Source of the DNA: W1P20-047 sp045118335
Lineage (GTDB): Bacteria; Actinomycetota; Coriobacteriia; Coriobacteriales; Eggerthellaceae
DNA: 64,000 nucleotides
Direction of reading: 5' to 3'
Assembly: GCA_045118335.1 (NCBI GenBank)
Contig: JBGUXY010000041.1
Span: 37,351 to 101,350 of the forward strand
Notes under the pieces: generated by a model
The model's input: only the letters and a program-made list of their open reading frames with translations
What the model was told of the DNA's origin: nothing
The model's database searches: none
Shown: positions 35,164 to 43,639 of the stretch, piece by piece
Numbering within the stretch: the first letter of the stretch is position 1
Layout: every line of letters begins with the position of its first letter
Translations under genes and position numbers: made by a program

Positions 35164-36091
35164 CTTCGCTCCCTCCAAGCAGCAGGTACAGTGCAGCCAT
35201 GCGGGTCAGGATACCCGCATAGACCTGGTCTAGTATGACCGAACGCTTCGGATGGTCGGCCATGAAGCTGTCGAGCTCGACGCCGCGGTTGATGGGACCC
35301 GGATGGCAGATGAGCGCATCGGGCTTCATCAGGCGGTCTCGCTCCTGCGTGAGGCCATAGAGCATGTTGTATTCACGCAGGCTGGGATACGGCGCGCCCT
35401 CCAGCCGCTCGCGCTGGATGCGAAGCATGTATACCACGTCCAAGTCGGGCAAGACCTCGTCGAGGTTGCACGTCACATGGTCGGCACCCAAAACGTCGGG
35501 ACGCGCGGGCATGAGCGTGGGTGGTGCGATGACCGTGACTTCGCTGCCCATGATCTTGAGCGCGGGAATAAGAGATCCGCAAACGCGCGAGTGCCCGATG
35601 TCGCCCACGATACCCACCTTCAGGCCGTTGAAATCGCCCTTCTCCTGCCAGATGGAGTACAGGTCCAGCAGTGCCTGGGTGGGATGCTGATGCTTGCCGT
35701 CGCCCGCGTCGATGACGCTCACGCCGGACACTTCGGCGATCTTTGCGGGAACGCCCGCATGCCTGTCGCGCACGATGATCATGTCGATCTTGTACGAGCA
35801 CAGCGTCATAACGGTATCCACCAGGCTTTCGCCTTTCACGGTAGAGGTTGATGAACCGCCAAAGTTCAGGCTATCGCAGCTCAGGCGCTTCTCGGCAATC
35901 TCGAAGCTGGAGCGCGTGCGGGTGGACGGCTCGTTGAACATGTTCACGACCGTAAACCCCTTCAAGGTGGGGATCTTCTTGATGCGGCGCTCGTTCACCG
36001 AACGGAACCGCACGGCCGTTTCCAGGATGGTCATGATGTCATCGGCGGTGTAGTCGTCGAATCCGATCAGGTGCTTGTGGTTAAACGACAT
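35147..36091 (-). CDS. pyrB: Aspartate carbamoyltransferase catalytic subunit
   Basis: Forms carbamoyl aspartate, 314 aa. The carbamoyl-phosphate loop is EPSTRTRSSFE near 54-64, followed by GESLVDT, the HPTQALLD motif, and a C-terminal PGPINRGVE. No pyrI is adjacent, so it is probably the unregulated trimer form. It begins within a TAATG overlap with the pyrR stop. Confidence 0.96.
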   Translation of the reverse strand: MSFNHKHLIGFDDYTADDIMTILETAVRFRSVNERRIKKIPTLKGFTVVNMFNEPSTRTRSSFEIAEKRLSCDSLNFGGSSTSTVKGESLVDTVMTLCSYKIDMIIVRDRHAGVPAKIAEVSGVSVIDAGDGKHQHPTQALLDLYSIWQEKGDFNGLKVGIVGDIGHSRVCGSLIPALKIMGSEVTVIAPPTLMPARPDVLGADHVTCNLDEVLPDLDVVYMLRIQRERLEGAPYPSLREYNMLYGLTQERDRLMKPDALICHPGPINRGVELDSFMADHPKRSVILDQVYAGILTRMAALYLLLGGSEDGISA

Positions 36092-36681
36092 TATTCGACA
36101 CCTCCCAATGGCGCAGATCCGATATGGCTACCCGCCTCAACCTGCAGGATGTCCACTTCGCTGCGCCCGTCGACTTCCTCTAGGAACAAGCGGACGATCT
36201 CGTTGCGCGACGAGGGTACGTTTTTCCCCACGAAGTCGGCGCGGATGGGCAGCTCGCGGTGGCCGCGGTCGACCAACACGGCAAGCTGAACCGTCTTGGG
36301 ACGGCCCATGTCCATGAGCGCATCAAGGGCGCTGCGAATGGTGCGGCCGGTGTAGAGCACGTCGTCGACCAGCACGATGTCCTTGCCGTCGATGTCGAAG
36401 GGGATGTTGGTGCTTAGCACCTCGGGGGAAAGGTAGATGGCGAAGTCGTCGCGGTAGAAGCTGATGTCCAGATGCCCGAAGGGAACCTCGATTCCCTCGA
36501 TGCCCTTGATCTTTTCCATCAGCATCCTGGCCAGGATATCGCCGCGTGTGACGATACCAACGAGCGCGACGTTATCTGCTCCATGGTTCGCTTCCAGGAT
36601 CTGGTGCGCGATGCGCGTTATCGTGCGCTCGATTTCCTTTGCATCCATCACGATGGATTTCGTCTTCCGGGTTTCGGTCAT
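36091..36681 (-). CDS. pyrR: Bifunctional pyr operon regulator / uracil phosphoribosyltransferase PyrR
   Basis: RNA-binding attenuator protein of the pyr operon, 196 aa. The PRPP loop is IVLVDDVLYTGRT near 110-122, with the flanking GDILARM and RELPIRADFVGKNVPSS motifs typical of PyrR. The start at 36681 (MTETRKTKS) has AAAGGAG 8 nt upstream; the frame running further upstream covers the structured leader and is not coding. An attenuator and a promoter can both be read in that leader. Confidence 0.96.
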   Translation of the reverse strand: MTETRKTKSIVMDAKEIERTITRIAHQILEANHGADNVALVGIVTRGDILARMLMEKIKGIEGIEVPFGHLDISFYRDDFAIYLSPEVLSTNIPFDIDGKDIVLVDDVLYTGRTIRSALDALMDMGRPKTVQLAVLVDRGHRELPIRADFVGKNVPSSRNEIVRLFLEEVDGRSEVDILQVEAGSHIGSAPLGGVE

Positions 36682-36798
36682 ACACACTCCTTTCGGTTCG
36701 AGTGCGTACAGACAAACCACGTTGCCGGATGTGGGAAGCGCGCCCTTTCCACATGACCGCCATGTGCGGTTCCGGCTTGCCGTGTCATCGCAGGGCGT

Positions 36799-36893
36799 AA
36801 AAAAAGCCCGCGCGACTGACGAAGGCTTCCACAGGTGCATATTGCATTTTTGAACGTTTGCAGCTTGTAAGCCTTGTCGGTCTCTCTGTACCG
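36799..36893 (-). promoter_or_regulatory. PyrR-type transcription attenuator in the pyrR leader
   Basis: Three elements occur in order on the minus strand. First, GGTACAGAGAGACC (36879-36892) forms a small hairpin whose loop CAGAGA fits the PyrR hexaloop consensus CNGNGA. Second, AAGGCTT (36869-36875) can pair with AAGCCTT (36822-36828) as antiterminator. Third, the same AAGCC also pairs with GGCTT in a terminator followed by a run of seven T (36799-36805). The two pairings exclude each other, as in the Bacillus pyr mechanism. Confidence 0.75.
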
Positions 36894-36910
36894 CTTTTAA
36901 AGGTTACCTT

Positions 36911-36939
36911 CTTTTACCACCCTGCAAACTCCCATGCAA
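36911..36939 (-). promoter_or_regulatory. Candidate promoter of pyrR-pyrB-pyrC
   Basis: TTGCAT (36934-36939), 17 nt, TAAAAG (36911-36916). A start near 36904 would place the PyrR loop at the very 5' end of the transcript. Confidence 0.5.
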
Positions 36940-37036
36940 CCCTCATTGCCGCATCACGACAATTCCATGTTTGCTACCATGTCACTTTTCAATTGACCTG
37001 TATTCTTTTGATGTTTCAGGGCATATTTTCATATCA

Positions 37037-37058
37037 ATTGGTGATAATTATCTTCAAT
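37037..37058 (+). promoter_or_regulatory. Palindrome upstream of the MocR gene
   Basis: ATTG-GT-GATAATTATC-TT-CAAT is a 22-bp dyad with a perfect 10-bp core, ending 18 nt before the start codon. It is placed where an operator for autoregulation would be expected. The A/T core could also serve as a -10 region. Confidence 0.5.
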
Positions 37059-37076
37059 CCTAGGAGAAGAGGCGTC

Positions 37077-38477
37077 ATGATCACTTACGATATGGAAAAG
37101 CGCGAAGGCGCTTCGAAGTACGAATACCTGCACCGCTGCATCCGAGAAGACATCAGGTGCGGCTTGCTGGAAGCGGGCAGCAGGCTCCCTTCCAAACGCG
37201 AGCTTTCCAAGCGTCTCGGCGTGAGCGTGAGCACCGTCGAGCAAGCCTACGACCTCCTCGTAAGCGAAGGATACCTAGAGGCGAAGCCCGGATCGGGTTT
37301 CTACGTATGCCCCAACAGGGCCGAGGGAACTTACCGAGAATCCCACGAAGCACCACCCACAGAGCCAGAACCGCTCGACGTTAAATGGAACCGCAGCCCC
37401 CAAGCGCTTTTCCCCGCCGAAACATGGTCGCGCCTTATGCGCAAAACCCTTTCCGAGCGCAAGCCCGAACTGCTCGAAACGGTGCCCTTCAACGGATTGT
37501 TCGCGCTCCGCCGTGCCATCACGTCGTACCTCTACGAGTTCAGGGGCATATACGCCTCTCCCAACCAGGTCATCATCGGGGCTGGCACCGAATACCTCTA
37601 CGGACGGTTGCTGCAGCTGTTCGGCTCGAATTGCACCATCGCCATCGGCGATTACGGCTCGAAGAACCTCTTCAACGTCTCGCGTTCGTATGGAACCGGC
37701 TGGGACTACCTCCATGTAGACGACGAGGGGCTCTGCGTCGACGGATTGCGCGATTCCGCCGCTGACATCGTGCACGTCTCTCCCGCAAACCACTTCCCCA
37801 CCGGAGTCGCGATGAGCCAGCGGCGTCGAGACGAGCTCATCTCCTGGGTACACGAAGAACCACAGCGCTTCATCATCGAAGACGATTACGACAGCGAGCT
37901 GCGTTTTTCGGGTAGGGCCATGCCGGCACTGTTCTCGCAGGACAACCAAGGAAAGATCATCTACCTAAACACCTTCTCGAAGACGCTCGTCCCCTCCATT
38001 CGCATATCCTACATGGTGCTCCCCCACCCCCTCATGGAACTGTACCGGATGCAGTCGAGCTTTTATTCCTGCACGGTTTCAAGCTTCGAGCAGCTGACGT
38101 TGGCCCAGTTCATATCGGGTGGCTTTTTCGAGCGACACATTATGAAGCTTCGCAGGCACTACGACAAGCAGCGCTTGGCGATTACCCACGCTCTCGAGCG
38201 TTCCGAGATCATGAGCATCGCCACGCTCCAACATACCGATGTGGGAACGCACCTTTTGCTGCACGTAAAGACGAAACTGAGCGACGACGAGATCGTGAGG
38301 GCGGCAGCGCAACGTGGGATCCACCTCTCCATGCTCTCCGACTACTGCGTCAGGCCATCCGTGTACAACGTGAGCTGCATCGTGATCAACGAGGCCAGCA
38401 TCGGAGCCGACGAGATCGATTCCGTCGTATCGGTGCTCGAGAGCATCTTCGCCCGCGATATAGCGCGCTTCCGCTGA
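37077..38477 (+). CDS. MocR/GabR-type transcriptional regulator (GntR domain + aminotransferase domain)
   Basis: 466 aa. The N-terminal winged helix (YEYLHRCIREDIRCGLLEAGSRLPSKRELSKRLGVS...) is joined to a class I aminotransferase-like domain. That domain has ITSYLYEFRGI, SPANHFPTGVAMS, IEDDYDSELRF and the PLP lysine in TFSKTLVPSIRISYM. MocR proteins use PLP as cofactor or sensor, often for GABA, B6 or amino-acid genes. The ATG at 37077 is preceded by AGGAGAAGAGG; the upstream frame is AT-rich non-coding. It diverges from pyrR. No obvious target gene is adjacent, so its ligand is unknown. Confidence 0.92.
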   Translation: MITYDMEKREGASKYEYLHRCIREDIRCGLLEAGSRLPSKRELSKRLGVSVSTVEQAYDLLVSEGYLEAKPGSGFYVCPNRAEGTYRESHEAPPTEPEPLDVKWNRSPQALFPAETWSRLMRKTLSERKPELLETVPFNGLFALRRAITSYLYEFRGIYASPNQVIIGAGTEYLYGRLLQLFGSNCTIAIGDYGSKNLFNVSRSYGTGWDYLHVDDEGLCVDGLRDSAADIVHVSPANHFPTGVAMSQRRRDELISWVHEEPQRFIIEDDYDSELRFSGRAMPALFSQDNQGKIIYLNTFSKTLVPSIRISYMVLPHPLMELYRMQSSFYSCTVSSFEQLTLAQFISGGFFERHIMKLRRHYDKQRLAITHALERSEIMSIATLQHTDVGTHLLLHVKTKLSDDEIVRAAAQRGIHLSMLSDYCVRPSVYNVSCIVINEASIGADEIDSVVSVLESIFARDIARFR

Positions 38478-38533
38478 TTCCCAAAACCTTTTCAGCCTGT
38501 GTGCGCTCTTGATGAACGCCGAAGGATCTATAG

Positions 38534-38563
38534 CTGCCGAGTAGCTTTAGAGCTGCTCGGCAG
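38534..38563 (+). terminator. Hairpin downstream of the MocR gene
   Basis: CTGCCGAG and CTCGGCAG form a perfect 8-bp stem around an inner AGCT/AGCT dyad, 57 nt after the stop. No U-run follows. A second small dyad, AAAACC/GGTTTT, lies at 38591-38609. Confidence 0.4.
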
Positions 38564-38717
38564 ACAGCTGCCCACGCCATCCGCTCGCTTAAAACCTGCC
38601 ATTGGTTTTACTCTTGCCCGATGCGCTTTTGCACATTCACACCTCTGGGCATATTCGCCCTGAGCACATCGCAAAGCTCGCTAACCGACCTGAAAACTTT
38701 GTCACAAAGCGAGACTT

Positions 38718-38747
38718 TTGAAAACCACCGTTTTGAAATACTATAAG
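38718..38747 (+). promoter_or_regulatory. Promoter of the candidate small RNA
   Basis: TTGAAA (38718-38723), 18 nt, TATAAG (38742-38747); an overlapping TACTAT gives a 15-nt spacing. It directly precedes the structured region, with no reading frame in between. Confidence 0.5.
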
Positions 38748-38750
38748 TCA

Positions 38751-38878
38751 AACAGGTAACCATTCCCTGTTGCGGATTCGTCTTTGCTTCCCACATAACC
38801 GAATCCGCTGTTGCCCTTCGGGGCATCAACGGCCCGCAGATTACGCCCCCACCCATGTATCTGCGGGCCTTTTCTTTT
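38751..38878 (+). ncRNA. Candidate structured small RNA (four hairpins, strong terminator)
   Basis: About 125 nt between a promoter and an intrinsic terminator contain four consecutive hairpins and almost no other sequence. They are: AACAGG/CCTGTT (38751-38771); GCGGATTCG/CGAATCCGC, 9 perfect pairs with a 19-nt loop (38772-38808); TTGCCC-TTCG-GGGCA (38811-38825); and GGCCCGCAGAT/ATCTGCGGGCC, 11 perfect pairs, then TTTTCTTTT (38831-38878). The loops of hairpins 2 and 4 are C-rich (GCTTCCCACA and CGCCCCCACCC) and could pair with Shine-Dalgarno sequences. It matches no RNA class that I recognise; it is not tmRNA, RNase P or SRP RNA by visible motifs. Confidence 0.6.
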
Positions 38879-38977
38879 CCTCCGCTCAACGAACAGAGGA
38901 ACACCCATATGTGACGCCATGTTGCCGCGGCCGTCCATGGCGGCACGCTAGGTCCTCGCCTGCTGTGCCATAGCCTA

Positions 38978-39026
38978 AAGGCGCCCTGCGCAAGCTGTAC
39001 CATTCACATACACCAGGGGCGCCCTT
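38978..39026 (-). terminator. Long-loop inverted repeat downstream of helD
   Basis: On the minus strand AAGGGCGCCC and GGGCGCCTTT can pair across a loop of nearly 30 nt, about 50 nt after the helD stop. It is a weak terminator candidate. The remaining sequence between 38570 and 39077 holds the small RNA candidate and no gene. Confidence 0.35.
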
Positions 39027-39077
39027 GCTGTACGGCCATGGGTATCCTGCGTGACGGTTGGCGAACGGTACAAGCTG

Positions 39078-41183
39078 TTACGTTTTGGGGAGCAGGGGGG
39101 TCATGGGACCTTGGGAGAGGATGGTCAGCTGCTTGGTGGCGCGGGACATCGCCGTGTAGAGGCGGTGGCGAGACACGTCGTCTTGCCCATAGACCGATGC
39201 CTGGGCGTCGGGCACCACGACCCGGTCGAACTCGAGGCCCTTGGCCAAGTCGAGCGGGATGACACACACCCCGCCTTCGTGAATCTGCCGATGGCTGTCC
39301 ACAACCTCTACCTCTTCGTCGGCGAACTGCTTGGCAATCCAGCTTGCGCGGGATTTCCCATCGACGATCACGGCCGAAAGCCCTTCTCCGTCCCTGCAGG
39401 TGCGCACAGCACACCGAAGCTGTTCCAGGTATTCCCCATCGGTCAAACACTCGCGCACAACAGGCTCGATACCCGGCTCCTGTACCGAAGAGGTCTTCAC
39501 GCGCTGAGTCTGGGGCAGCAAGCTGCAGAACAACTCGGTAATCTCGGGAGAGGAACGGTAGCTCGTCATAAGCTCGCATTCGTGAACCTGACCCAGATGG
39601 CAGGCGAATAGCATGCGAATCTGATCGAAAGTGGCCGTTGCGTTGCGTATGGCCTGGTTTTCGTCGCCCAGCAGCAGGAAACGAGCGTTTTTGAAATACC
39701 GTATGAGCACGGCAAGCTGCGGCAGGGTGTAATCTTGCACCTCGTCGATCATCACATACCGCGCATCTCGGTTGCCATACCCCGTTATCGCCATCTTCAG
39801 GTAGAGCCACTCTTCGGCCGAAAGGTTTTCCGACTTCAGCATCCTCATCCCAATACGATCGATCCGCAGCCAATCGAAGCCTTCGATGGCTTCCTCCACC
39901 AAACGATATCGATCCCTCAGGTATAAAGCGGCAAGGTGCACCGCCTCTTCCTCGCTTTCGGTTTGGGCGAACCTTCCGAAGATGCGGATCTGCTCGTCTA
40001 GGTCGAGCTCGGAAACCTCGTCATGGACGTCTTCGCTTTTGGAAAGCCGCTTGATGCGCTGTTCGAGCCGCTCATGGAGCTCCTCGTTCACCAAGGCGGC
40101 TAGCCGGGGCCCAACCGGGACCTTCGCATGCTTTTCAATCGCATTGCGAACCTGGTTAGACGTAATCACCCGCTCGTCCCCTACGCGCAGATCGCATAGA
40201 TCCGCCTGTTCCAGCCGCAAGCCGAAAACGGCTTCGTCGATGCTTTCGAACGCGCTCCAGCCAGCTGTATCGCATGAGGCACGGCTTCCCATTCCCAGCT
40301 GCGATATTAGCTCGCGCCACGTGATGGTCTGCGGGTTCGACTCGCCCATGTCGGGCAGCACATCTGCTATGTAGGACCCGAACACGGGGTTGGGGCTTAA
40401 AAGGAACACCTGGTCGGGCTTGAGGTTTTCCCGTTCGCGATAGAACAGGTAGGCTATTCGCTGCAACAGCACGCTTGTCTTGCCCGAACCCGCGATTCCC
40501 GAAACCAGCAGCACCGGCACATCGTCGTGCCGGATGACGAGGTTCTGCTCGCGTTGGATGGTGGCCGTGATCGCCTTGAGTTGCGAGGTACGGTTGCGCG
40601 TGAGGCTTGCCAGCAGCAGTGGGTCCTGGATGGCGATGGTGGTGTCGAAGTAATTGCGAAGCTCGTCTTTGAATATGTCGAACTGGCGGCGCAGCTTCAG
40701 CTCGCAGCTGATCGTGCGGCCATGTGCTTCGTAGCTCGTCTTCCCGTTTTCCTGGTTGTAATACGTTTCGGCAACGGGGCTTCGCCAATCGACGATGAAA
40801 TGCCGGTAGCTCTCGTCGACCATGCCAGCCGCTCCCAGGTATATGTCCCGCGCAGGCTCGCCTGGCTTGAACTGCAAGCTCACCTTCGCGAAATACGGCT
40901 GTTGCAGCAACAGGCGCGCCTTCGCCAGCTGCTCGGTGTTCACCTCGCTCGAAAGGCTGTAGCCGTCGATGATGCGGTTCATCGCCTCTAGGTCGGCATA
41001 GGTTTCCATCGACATGTCATCGCTCGTGAAATCCAATGCCAGCTCGTCGGACATGCTGCTCTTGTCCTGGCTGGCCTGCATCAGCGTAAGCCGCAACTGC
41101 TCGATACATTGCCGTTCGATGTCGAGCAATTTCGCATAGGTATCGTCGAGATGCCTCTGCTCCGCCTCGAATTCTGGGTCCAT
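39078..41183 (-). CDS. helD: HelD-type RNA polymerase-recycling ATPase (UvrD superfamily)
   Basis: Superfamily 1 ATPase of 701 aa. HelD proteins bind RNA polymerase and free it from stalled complexes. The N-terminus is a long coiled arm (EQRHLDDTYAKLLDIERQCIEQL, residues 8-30), as in HelD and unlike repair helicases. The segment YLGAAGMVDESYRHFIVDWRSPVAETYY (116-142) is typical of the family. Walker A is GIAGSGKTS (229-237), Walker B is MIDEVQDYTLPQL, and the C-terminal motifs include VVDSHRQIHEGGV and HRLYTAMSRATKQL. The ATG at 41183 has GCAGGAG upstream. It lies 70 nt behind a second SF1 helicase gene. Confidence 0.9.
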   Translation of the reverse strand: MDPEFEAEQRHLDDTYAKLLDIERQCIEQLRLTLMQASQDKSSMSDELALDFTSDDMSMETYADLEAMNRIIDGYSLSSEVNTEQLAKARLLLQQPYFAKVSLQFKPGEPARDIYLGAAGMVDESYRHFIVDWRSPVAETYYNQENGKTSYEAHGRTISCELKLRRQFDIFKDELRNYFDTTIAIQDPLLLASLTRNRTSQLKAITATIQREQNLVIRHDDVPVLLVSGIAGSGKTSVLLQRIAYLFYRERENLKPDQVFLLSPNPVFGSYIADVLPDMGESNPQTITWRELISQLGMGSRASCDTAGWSAFESIDEAVFGLRLEQADLCDLRVGDERVITSNQVRNAIEKHAKVPVGPRLAALVNEELHERLEQRIKRLSKSEDVHDEVSELDLDEQIRIFGRFAQTESEEEAVHLAALYLRDRYRLVEEAIEGFDWLRIDRIGMRMLKSENLSAEEWLYLKMAITGYGNRDARYVMIDEVQDYTLPQLAVLIRYFKNARFLLLGDENQAIRNATATFDQIRMLFACHLGQVHECELMTSYRSSPEITELFCSLLPQTQRVKTSSVQEPGIEPVVRECLTDGEYLEQLRCAVRTCRDGEGLSAVIVDGKSRASWIAKQFADEEVEVVDSHRQIHEGGVCVIPLDLAKGLEFDRVVVPDAQASVYGQDDVSRHRLYTAMSRATKQLTILSQGPMTPLLPKT

Positions 41184-41253
41184 ACGCGCTCCTGCGTGCA
41201 ACCGATCGCCACTTCCCGCTACACGAAAACGGGACATAACAGCTTATCAGGTA

Positions 41254-43434
41254 TCACGCGCCAACGCCAGCTTCCAATGCAACGCGAAAAGAAATGCTGC
41301 GCTGCGTGGCCATACCGTCGAACTGGACAACATAGGCTCCTCGGTCGGCATCAACACCCACCACTTCGCCCATGCCAAACGTCTTGTGCCTGACCCTATC
41401 CCCCACCTTGAACCTCGGCTTTGCCGCAGTGGCGCTCAGCGTGCGCACATGCGCCGCTATAAACGCGCGCGCCTGGTTCAGCACGTTGTCTTCAACAGGC
41501 GAGGTCTTCTCGATTAGATCATCGTCGACATCAAGGACAAACCGGGAAGGATAGCGCGCCGAACCATCGAGATTCCACCCGTCTGCGCTGGTCAGACATA
41601 GCGTCGACTCGGCACGCGTGTAGGCCACGAAAGCCAACCGCCGCTCCTCTTCCATTCCTTCCAAGGTCTTCACCTTGCGCGACGGGAATACCCCCTCGTT
41701 CATGCCGCAAAGAAACACATGGGGGAACTCGAGCCCTTTGGCCGCATGCACGGTCATGAGCTTGACCTTCTGCGCATCGCCATGCGCGTCTAGGTTCGAA
41801 AACAACGCAACGTGGTCGAGGTAGTTTTGCAGCGTTGCCTCCTCGCCACACGACGTCTCGTATTCGAATACCGATTGTCGCAGCTCGGCCAGGTTGTCGA
41901 GCCGCTCCTGGCTCCCCTCCGTGCGCAGCGCCTCCTCGTAGCCGCTCTCGTCCAGCAACGCGGCAAGCAGCTCGGACACCGGCATGCGCGCCGACCTACC
42001 CTGGTATTCGTCGACAAGTGCCAAAAGATCTGCCGCCTTCGTGCCGCGCATGATTGGCTCGTCCACGCTGCGCCGCAAGGCCTCGAGCAACGCAACCCCT
42101 TCGCGTGCGGACCTGTCGCGCAAATACCGCATCCGCTTTTCACCCAGGTTGCGCTTCGGCTTGTTGGCGATACGCGAAAACGCCAGGTCATCGCCTATGG
42201 CTACCATGCGCAGATAGCATAGAGCATCCTTCACCTCCATGCGGTCGAAGAAGTTCACGCCGCTGTATATGGCATAGGGCACCTCGCGCTCGAGGAAGGC
42301 CTCTTCGACGCTGCGCGTGACGTAATGCGCCCGGTAGAGCACGCACATGCTGCGGTAATCGCAACCGCGCTCGTGCAGTCTTCGCACGACGTCGGCAATC
42401 CAGAGCGCTTCTTCCTTGGCGCTGCGGGCATGGTGCCACAAAACGTTCCTGCCGCCTTCCAGCTGCGATTCGAGATGCTTTTCCATGCGCATGCGGTTCT
42501 TTGCTATAAGCGAGTTCGCGACAGCCACGATCTGCGGTGTAGAACGGTAGTTGCGGTTCATCATGATGGTGCGCGTCCCCGGGTGCTTGGCATCGAACTC
42601 GAGCAGATACTTCACGTTGGCTCCGCGCCAGGTATAGATGGTCTGGTCGGGGTCGCCCACTACAAATAGATTGCGATGATGACCGCACAGTGCTTCCATG
42701 AGCTCGTATTGCAGCCCGTCTATGTCCTGGAATTCGTCTATCATGATGTATTCGAGCCGTTGCTGCCATTTGAGCTTGATTTCGGGATTCGTCTCGAATA
42801 TGTGCAGCGTGAACTTGATGAGGTCGTTGTAATCGAGCCCGAAGCATTTCTTTTCCTGATAGAGATACCCATAGAAGATGATGTCCTCTGCGCTCTGCGC
42901 TTCGGTGTATCGTTGCAAAACCGCCTCCAACGACATGTCGATCATGAACCGGTAATAGAGCGGTTCGGTAAAAAGCTTGCGGATCTCGATCATGTCGCGT
43001 GCCTTCGAGAATGTCATGTCGCGCAGCGATAAGCCACGCTCTTCGTAGATGATGCCGAGCATAGCGTCGATGTCGGAATTGTCGAGCACGAAGAAGCTCT
43101 TCGGGTAGTGCACCGCATGGGAGTCTTCCTGCAGGACCGACACGCAGAACCCGTGAAACGTGTTGATGTAGCCGGTGTCGTTGTCTCCGGTAAGATGGTG
43201 GATGCGCTGTCGCATCTCGTTGGCCGCCTTGTTCGTGAACGTGACGCACAAGATATTGCCCGGCATTATGCCAAGCTCATCGACCAGGTAGGCGAATCGA
43301 TGCGAAAGGGCACGCGTCTTGCCCGAACCCGCACCTGCGATGACCCGCACGAATCCCTCGGTCGCGGTTACGGCCTGCAGCTGCTCTTCGTTGAGACCTT
43401 CCAACACCTTCGCCATCCCCAGCTCTTCAGTCAT
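41254..43434 (-). CDS. pcrA: ATP-dependent DNA helicase, UvrD/PcrA type
   Basis: 3'-5' SF1A helicase in repair and replication restart, 726 aa. Motif I is AGAGSGKT (33-40), Ia is VTFTNKAANEMRQR, II is MIDEFQDIDGLQYELM, III is VGDPDQTIYTWRGA, IV includes NYRST, and V/VI include VKLMTVHAAKGLEF and RRLAFVAYTRAE. The C-terminal KPRFKVGDRVRHKTFGMGEVVGVD is the tudor-like RNA-polymerase-binding domain of PcrA. The start is at 43434, with AAAGGA upstream. Gene symbol by family likeness. Confidence 0.9.
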   Translation of the reverse strand: MTEELGMAKVLEGLNEEQLQAVTATEGFVRVIAGAGSGKTRALSHRFAYLVDELGIMPGNILCVTFTNKAANEMRQRIHHLTGDNDTGYINTFHGFCVSVLQEDSHAVHYPKSFFVLDNSDIDAMLGIIYEERGLSLRDMTFSKARDMIEIRKLFTEPLYYRFMIDMSLEAVLQRYTEAQSAEDIIFYGYLYQEKKCFGLDYNDLIKFTLHIFETNPEIKLKWQQRLEYIMIDEFQDIDGLQYELMEALCGHHRNLFVVGDPDQTIYTWRGANVKYLLEFDAKHPGTRTIMMNRNYRSTPQIVAVANSLIAKNRMRMEKHLESQLEGGRNVLWHHARSAKEEALWIADVVRRLHERGCDYRSMCVLYRAHYVTRSVEEAFLEREVPYAIYSGVNFFDRMEVKDALCYLRMVAIGDDLAFSRIANKPKRNLGEKRMRYLRDRSAREGVALLEALRRSVDEPIMRGTKAADLLALVDEYQGRSARMPVSELLAALLDESGYEEALRTEGSQERLDNLAELRQSVFEYETSCGEEATLQNYLDHVALFSNLDAHGDAQKVKLMTVHAAKGLEFPHVFLCGMNEGVFPSRKVKTLEGMEEERRLAFVAYTRAESTLCLTSADGWNLDGSARYPSRFVLDVDDDLIEKTSPVEDNVLNQARAFIAAHVRTLSATAAKPRFKVGDRVRHKTFGMGEVVGVDADRGAYVVQFDGMATQRSISFRVALEAGVGA

Positions 43435-43639
43435 ATATGCATCCTTTCATACGAACATCAGTTCTATTTTATCGTAAGTTTTTACGTGCGTACATACCAT
43501 GGATATGGGATAATCCGTAAAGACGCCATTGCACGGACCTGACGATCTGAACTGCGCGAAGACGGGATTCGAAGGCTTGTGCATAAGCAGCCTTTTACAC
43601 ACACATGCTCCACCAAGTTTTACGCCAAGAAGGAAGGCC

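Noticed and set aside
36682..36840. N-terminal extension of PyrR by 53 residues
   Set aside because: The stretch is the attenuator region, and the ATG at 36681 has a strong ribosome-binding site at proper distance.
38608..39003. 131-aa minus-strand frame opposite the small RNA candidate
   Set aside because: Its sequence is explained by the RNA hairpins on the other strand; no start signal or homology is seen.
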